Positions 60,966 to 64,000 of a stretch of 64,000 bases of DNA are shown here, one piece after another (positions within the stretch are counted from its first letter, which is position 1; each line of letters opens with the position of its first letter). The notes below the pieces were generated by a model. The model was not told the origin of the DNA and did not search any database. It saw nothing but the letters and a program-made list of their open reading frames with translations. The position numbers were made by a program, and so were the translations under genes. This DNA comes from Charina bottae (lineage: Eukaryota > Chordata > Lepidosauria > Squamata > Charinaidae), in the NCBI GenBank assembly GCA_023362775.1, contig JALMGJ010000002.1, positions 110,057,981-110,121,980 of the forward strand, in the 5' to 3' direction.

Positions 60966-61965
60966 TGAGTTTTAAATATACATAGATAAAAGTTGGAAAT
61001 GGAAAAAGAAATCAAATACAAAATACAATTTGAAATACAAATCAAAGAAAGAAGAAAAAAGGTGTAGTAAAGTAAAGAAAAAAAGAAAAAGATGAAACAT
61101 AGAAATTAGTCAACTTCCGATTTATCCCTGGTCATAGTAATTTTAAAAGTTTATCTTACATGCTAGGTCTATATATAACATTAAAAAACATTTCTTGTCT
61201 AATATATCAATTTATATATATTTTAGTCTTCAAATCCCCATATAAGCTTTGCCCCTCCTGCATTTTGCAAATAGTCCGTTAATGGTTTCCACTCTTTAAG
61301 AAAGTAATAATTTGAATTTTCTTTTAATAAACATGTTAATTTATCATTTTCTGCCATTTCCATCAATTTCAACATCCAGTCTTGTATCGTAGGTGTAGTC
61401 TGATTTTTCCAATTTTGTGCATATACAAGTCTTGCTGCTGTAATCATGTATTGCATAATTCTTATAATTTTTTTTCCTATTTGTTCTTCTGATATTCCCA
61501 ATAGAAATAATTCTGGTTTAAATGGGACTCGAGTTTGTAAAATATTTTGCATCAATGAATGTATCTGTGTCCAAAATTTCTTTGCAATCTCACATGTCCA
61601 CCACATATGGTAAAATGACCCCTCTTTTTTTTTACATTTCCAACACAAGTTGGAAACATTCCCATACATTTTAGCTAGTTTTTGTGGGGTCATATACCAT
61701 CTGTACATCATCTTATAGAAATTTTCTTTCAAATTATAACACAAAGTAAATTTTAGTCCTTTAGTCCACATATCCTTCTATTGCTGCATTTGAATATTAT
61801 GACCAATATTTTTTGCCCATTTAATCATACAGTCTTTAACTTGTTCCTCTACCATTTCACCTTTTAACAATAATTTATACATTTTAGCAATTAAATGATC
61901 ATCTGTCTCACATAGTTGTAGCTCAAATTCCGATTTGGTTTGTTCGAATTCAAATTCTCCGTCAG
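60963..61965 (-). mobile_element. L1 LINE, 5'-truncated 3' end (second copy)
   Basis: Same region of L1 as 7406-8601, with matching 3' UTR motif (TCGGAAGTTGACT on the minus strand) and pyrimidine-rich tract. Truncated near 61965. Confidence 0.82.
61223..61965 (-). pseudogene. L1 ORF2 C-terminal fragment, one nonsense codon
   Basis: Homologous to the fragment at 7414-8334 (FEQTKSEFELQLCETDDHL, CWKCKKKEGSFYHMWW). A TAG at about 61775 replaces the TGG that codes Trp in the other copy (QMQQ-stop versus QMQQW); otherwise one frame. Confidence 0.85.
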
Positions 61966-61984
61966 TTACAAAAAATAACATTCA

Positions 61985-62525
61985 CCTCTGCTTATTGCAA
62001 AGTTCCTTTCTTAGGGATGATGATCTGCTAACACATTTTTAACAAACAATCATTTCCTGTTTGTTTAACTGATTTCAACTTACACAGTAAATTGAGCTAA
62101 CTGCTAACCATCTCTGTGTCTGTTAATAGGATTTTCGTTAATACAAACAGAATCCTTTGAAATTTATGATAATATACTACTATGGCACACATACCAATCT
62201 ATTTTGCAAAATAAGAACAACCTGGACATCTTTCTCAGTTTTTCAATAGTGATGGCTTATCAGATATTGTTAAAATGTATGTCCTCAAAACCAGAAGGCA
62301 AACAGGGAAAGACAGAGAAGTAGGAAATAGGAAGGAATTGTGAACAATTTGAATCTGATCAGAGGAAGACAAAACAAATCAGGATTTAGGGGGGGTTCTG
62401 TGGTGGCTTCTTTGTCTGGTGGAGAGAGAAAAAACAGCAGTATTGGGAGATTACCTCTCAGAGACATAGAAATATTTAAAATATTCAGATTCCTTATCTG
62501 AATTGCTGCTATCCCAGTCAGTCTT
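61985..62525. other. Unannotated flanking DNA
   Basis: Nothing recognised. Confidence 0.5.
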
Positions 62526-62529
62526 TTGT

Positions 62530-62740
62530 ATAGTTTGGTATAGTGGTTAAGGTGCTGGGCTAGAAACCAGGAGACTGTGAGTTCTAGTCCCATCTTAGGC
62601 ATGAAAGCTGGCTGGGTGACCTTGGGCCAGTCACTCTCTCTCAGCCCAACTCACCTCACAGGGTTGCTGTTGTGGGGAAAATAGGAGGAGGAAGGAGTAC
62701 TAGGTATGTTTTCTGCCTTGAGTTATTTATAAAAAAATAT
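62530..62740 (+). mobile_element. CORE-SINE (MIR-like), copy 1 of a tandem pair
   Basis: tRNA-like head TTTGGTATAGTGGTTAAGG, B box GAGTTCTAGTCC, core GGGTGACCTTGGGCCAGTCA, tail GAGTTATTTATAAAAAAATA. Confidence 0.85.
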
Positions 62741-62745
62741 TTATA

Positions 62746-62997
62746 GAGAGCCAGTTTGGTCTAGTGGTTAAGGTGTTGGGCTAGAAACCAGGAGACTGAG
62801 AGTTCTAGTCCTGCCTTAGGCATGAAAGCCTGCTGGGTGACCTTGGGCCAGTCACACACTCTCTCAGCCCAACTCACCTCACAGTGTTGTTGTTGTTGTG
62901 GGGAAAATAGGAGGTGGAAAGAGTATTAGGTATGTACGCCTTGAGTTATTTATAAAAATAATAAAGGCGAGATAAACATTAAATAAATAGTAATAAA
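62746..62997 (+). mobile_element. CORE-SINE (MIR-like), copy 2 of a tandem pair
   Basis: Head GAGAGCCAGTTTGGTCTAGT, same B box and core, tail AAAATAATAAAGGCGAGATA then AAATAAATAG. Starts within a few bases of the end of copy 1. Confidence 0.88.
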
Positions 62998-62999
62998 AA

Positions 63000-64000
63000 T
63001 ATGTAAATAAACATGTTATGAATTTGCAGGAGACTCTCATCACAAGAAACGTATTGCAGTAGGACTATTCCCTAGAGCTTTCTACAATCCAATGAAATGG
63101 AAAACATGACAATTCAGGGTATTTCAAATGTTCTGTTCTGAAACAAATCTACAATTGCTTTCCTATTACATTGTTCTGTCATAGTTTCCCATATCATCTA
63201 TCACTTTGTTACCATGTTTTCTCATGACTTGATTGTTTTAATGCCAAACAATTAGGGATCATAAAGTGAACATGATTCATCAGAGGGTTACCTAGCCAAT
63301 CAGAGCTGGCGACTGGGTGCTTTTACTTAGGACAAATGAAGTCAATTTAGAGTGATTTCTAGGTTGATCACTTGGTTGATTCTGATTAATTAGGATTCAC
63401 TTAATAAGTGTGATAGTATTACTGATGTTAAATTAAGCCTATCCTAAGTGAATGTTTACTAACTAAGTAAATGTTTTTATCTCTATTTACAGAAATCCCC
63501 AAATAAGAGCTCATTCCTTTCAACATAAACAGAAAAGCAAGTTCATGGAAATCACTTCGCCTTTTGGCTCCAGTTGTAGAAACAATGCACTGGTATTTCT
63601 CAGCATTATTATAGGCCGACTGGCAAAACCCAATAGCTAAATAATTATATATTAGTTTTTTTTAAAAAAAAAAAGGTTAAGGACCAGAGCTATTAGTTGT
63701 AACTTCATCAGATAAGATCAATACAAAGGATAATACCCTGCTCAAATGATTTCTAAGTACTCTTTGCAGGGTATACTTGAAGGAATAGACTTTGCTAATT
63801 TTATTACTATCGATACTGTAACAGTATTTTAAAAGGACTGGAGTGATGGCATTCCAGTTATAAACAGTTAGGAAGACTTGATTTACTACAATGTAGGCCT
63901 TTATGTATACATATAAATAGAATGACCTATTAAAAATAATGTTTCAGAATCAATCCACTAGCTGTACTTAGCTAGATATAGAAAAGAATCCATGATATAA
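63000..64000. other. Unannotated flanking DNA
   Basis: AT-rich; no gene or named repeat seen. Confidence 0.5.

Noticed and set aside
38400..64000. Search for GABRA1, the neighbour upstream of GABRG2 in mammals
   Set aside because: No alpha-1 exon was recognised on either strand; in mammals the gap is larger than this flank.

Overview
This window is vertebrate nuclear DNA, most likely from a squamate reptile and probably a lizard; I cannot name the species. Three things point there: a nearly intact full-length BovB (RTE) LINE, several tRNA-derived SINEs whose 3' ends match BovB (the Sauria-SINE plan), and squamate-type L1, Penelope, Tc1 and CORE-SINE repeats. Long microsatellites and the absence of compact gene packing agree with this.

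The only host gene I can support is the GABA-A receptor gamma-2 subunit gene (GABRG2), on the minus strand. Coding exon 1 (37515-37624) encodes the initiator and signal peptide and ends in a GTAAGC donor. Exon 2 (1898-2046) encodes the start of the extracellular domain and is bounded by a CAG acceptor and a GTGAG donor. The split glycine codon joins exactly across the 35.5 kb intron 1. The window therefore runs from part of intron 2 (1-1897), through exon 2, intron 1 and exon 1, to a CpG-rich promoter region (about 36.9-38.3 kb) and then about 26 kb of upstream flanking DNA.

Intron 1 carries a Tc1 element (2380-3944), an L1-related non-autonomous copy and an L1 3' end (6.1-8.6 kb), a 3.9 kb APE-type LINE whose single reading frame has only two nonsense codons (10425-14347), a Penelope fragment with inverted terminal arms (17.9-18.5 kb), a 3.2 kb BovB (22247-25441), a second BovB 3' piece, a probable solo LTR (29542-30299), and a long foldback palindrome split by a Sauria-type SINE (32078-32947).

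The upstream flank carries another Sauria-type SINE (40560-40891) and a complete 1.75 kb HAL1-like L1 derivative with 15-bp target-site duplications (42178-43929). It also has an old L1 split by an internally deleted Tc1 (44454-45133), a full-length Tc1 inside microsatellite DNA (47536-49106), and a transcript-like unit with a 12-residue repeat frame and a poly(A) signal (50.35-51.66 kb). Further right are a 103-bp hAT-type MITE, a third HAL1-like copy, a fossil reverse transcriptase, another L1 3' end and tandem CORE-SINEs.

I found no new host system. The most informative biology is the GABRG2 5' end, with a GA-repeat leader abutting the start codon, and the pairing of autonomous and parasitic elements: BovB with Sauria SINE, L1 with HAL1-like copies, and Tc1 with its deletion derivative.
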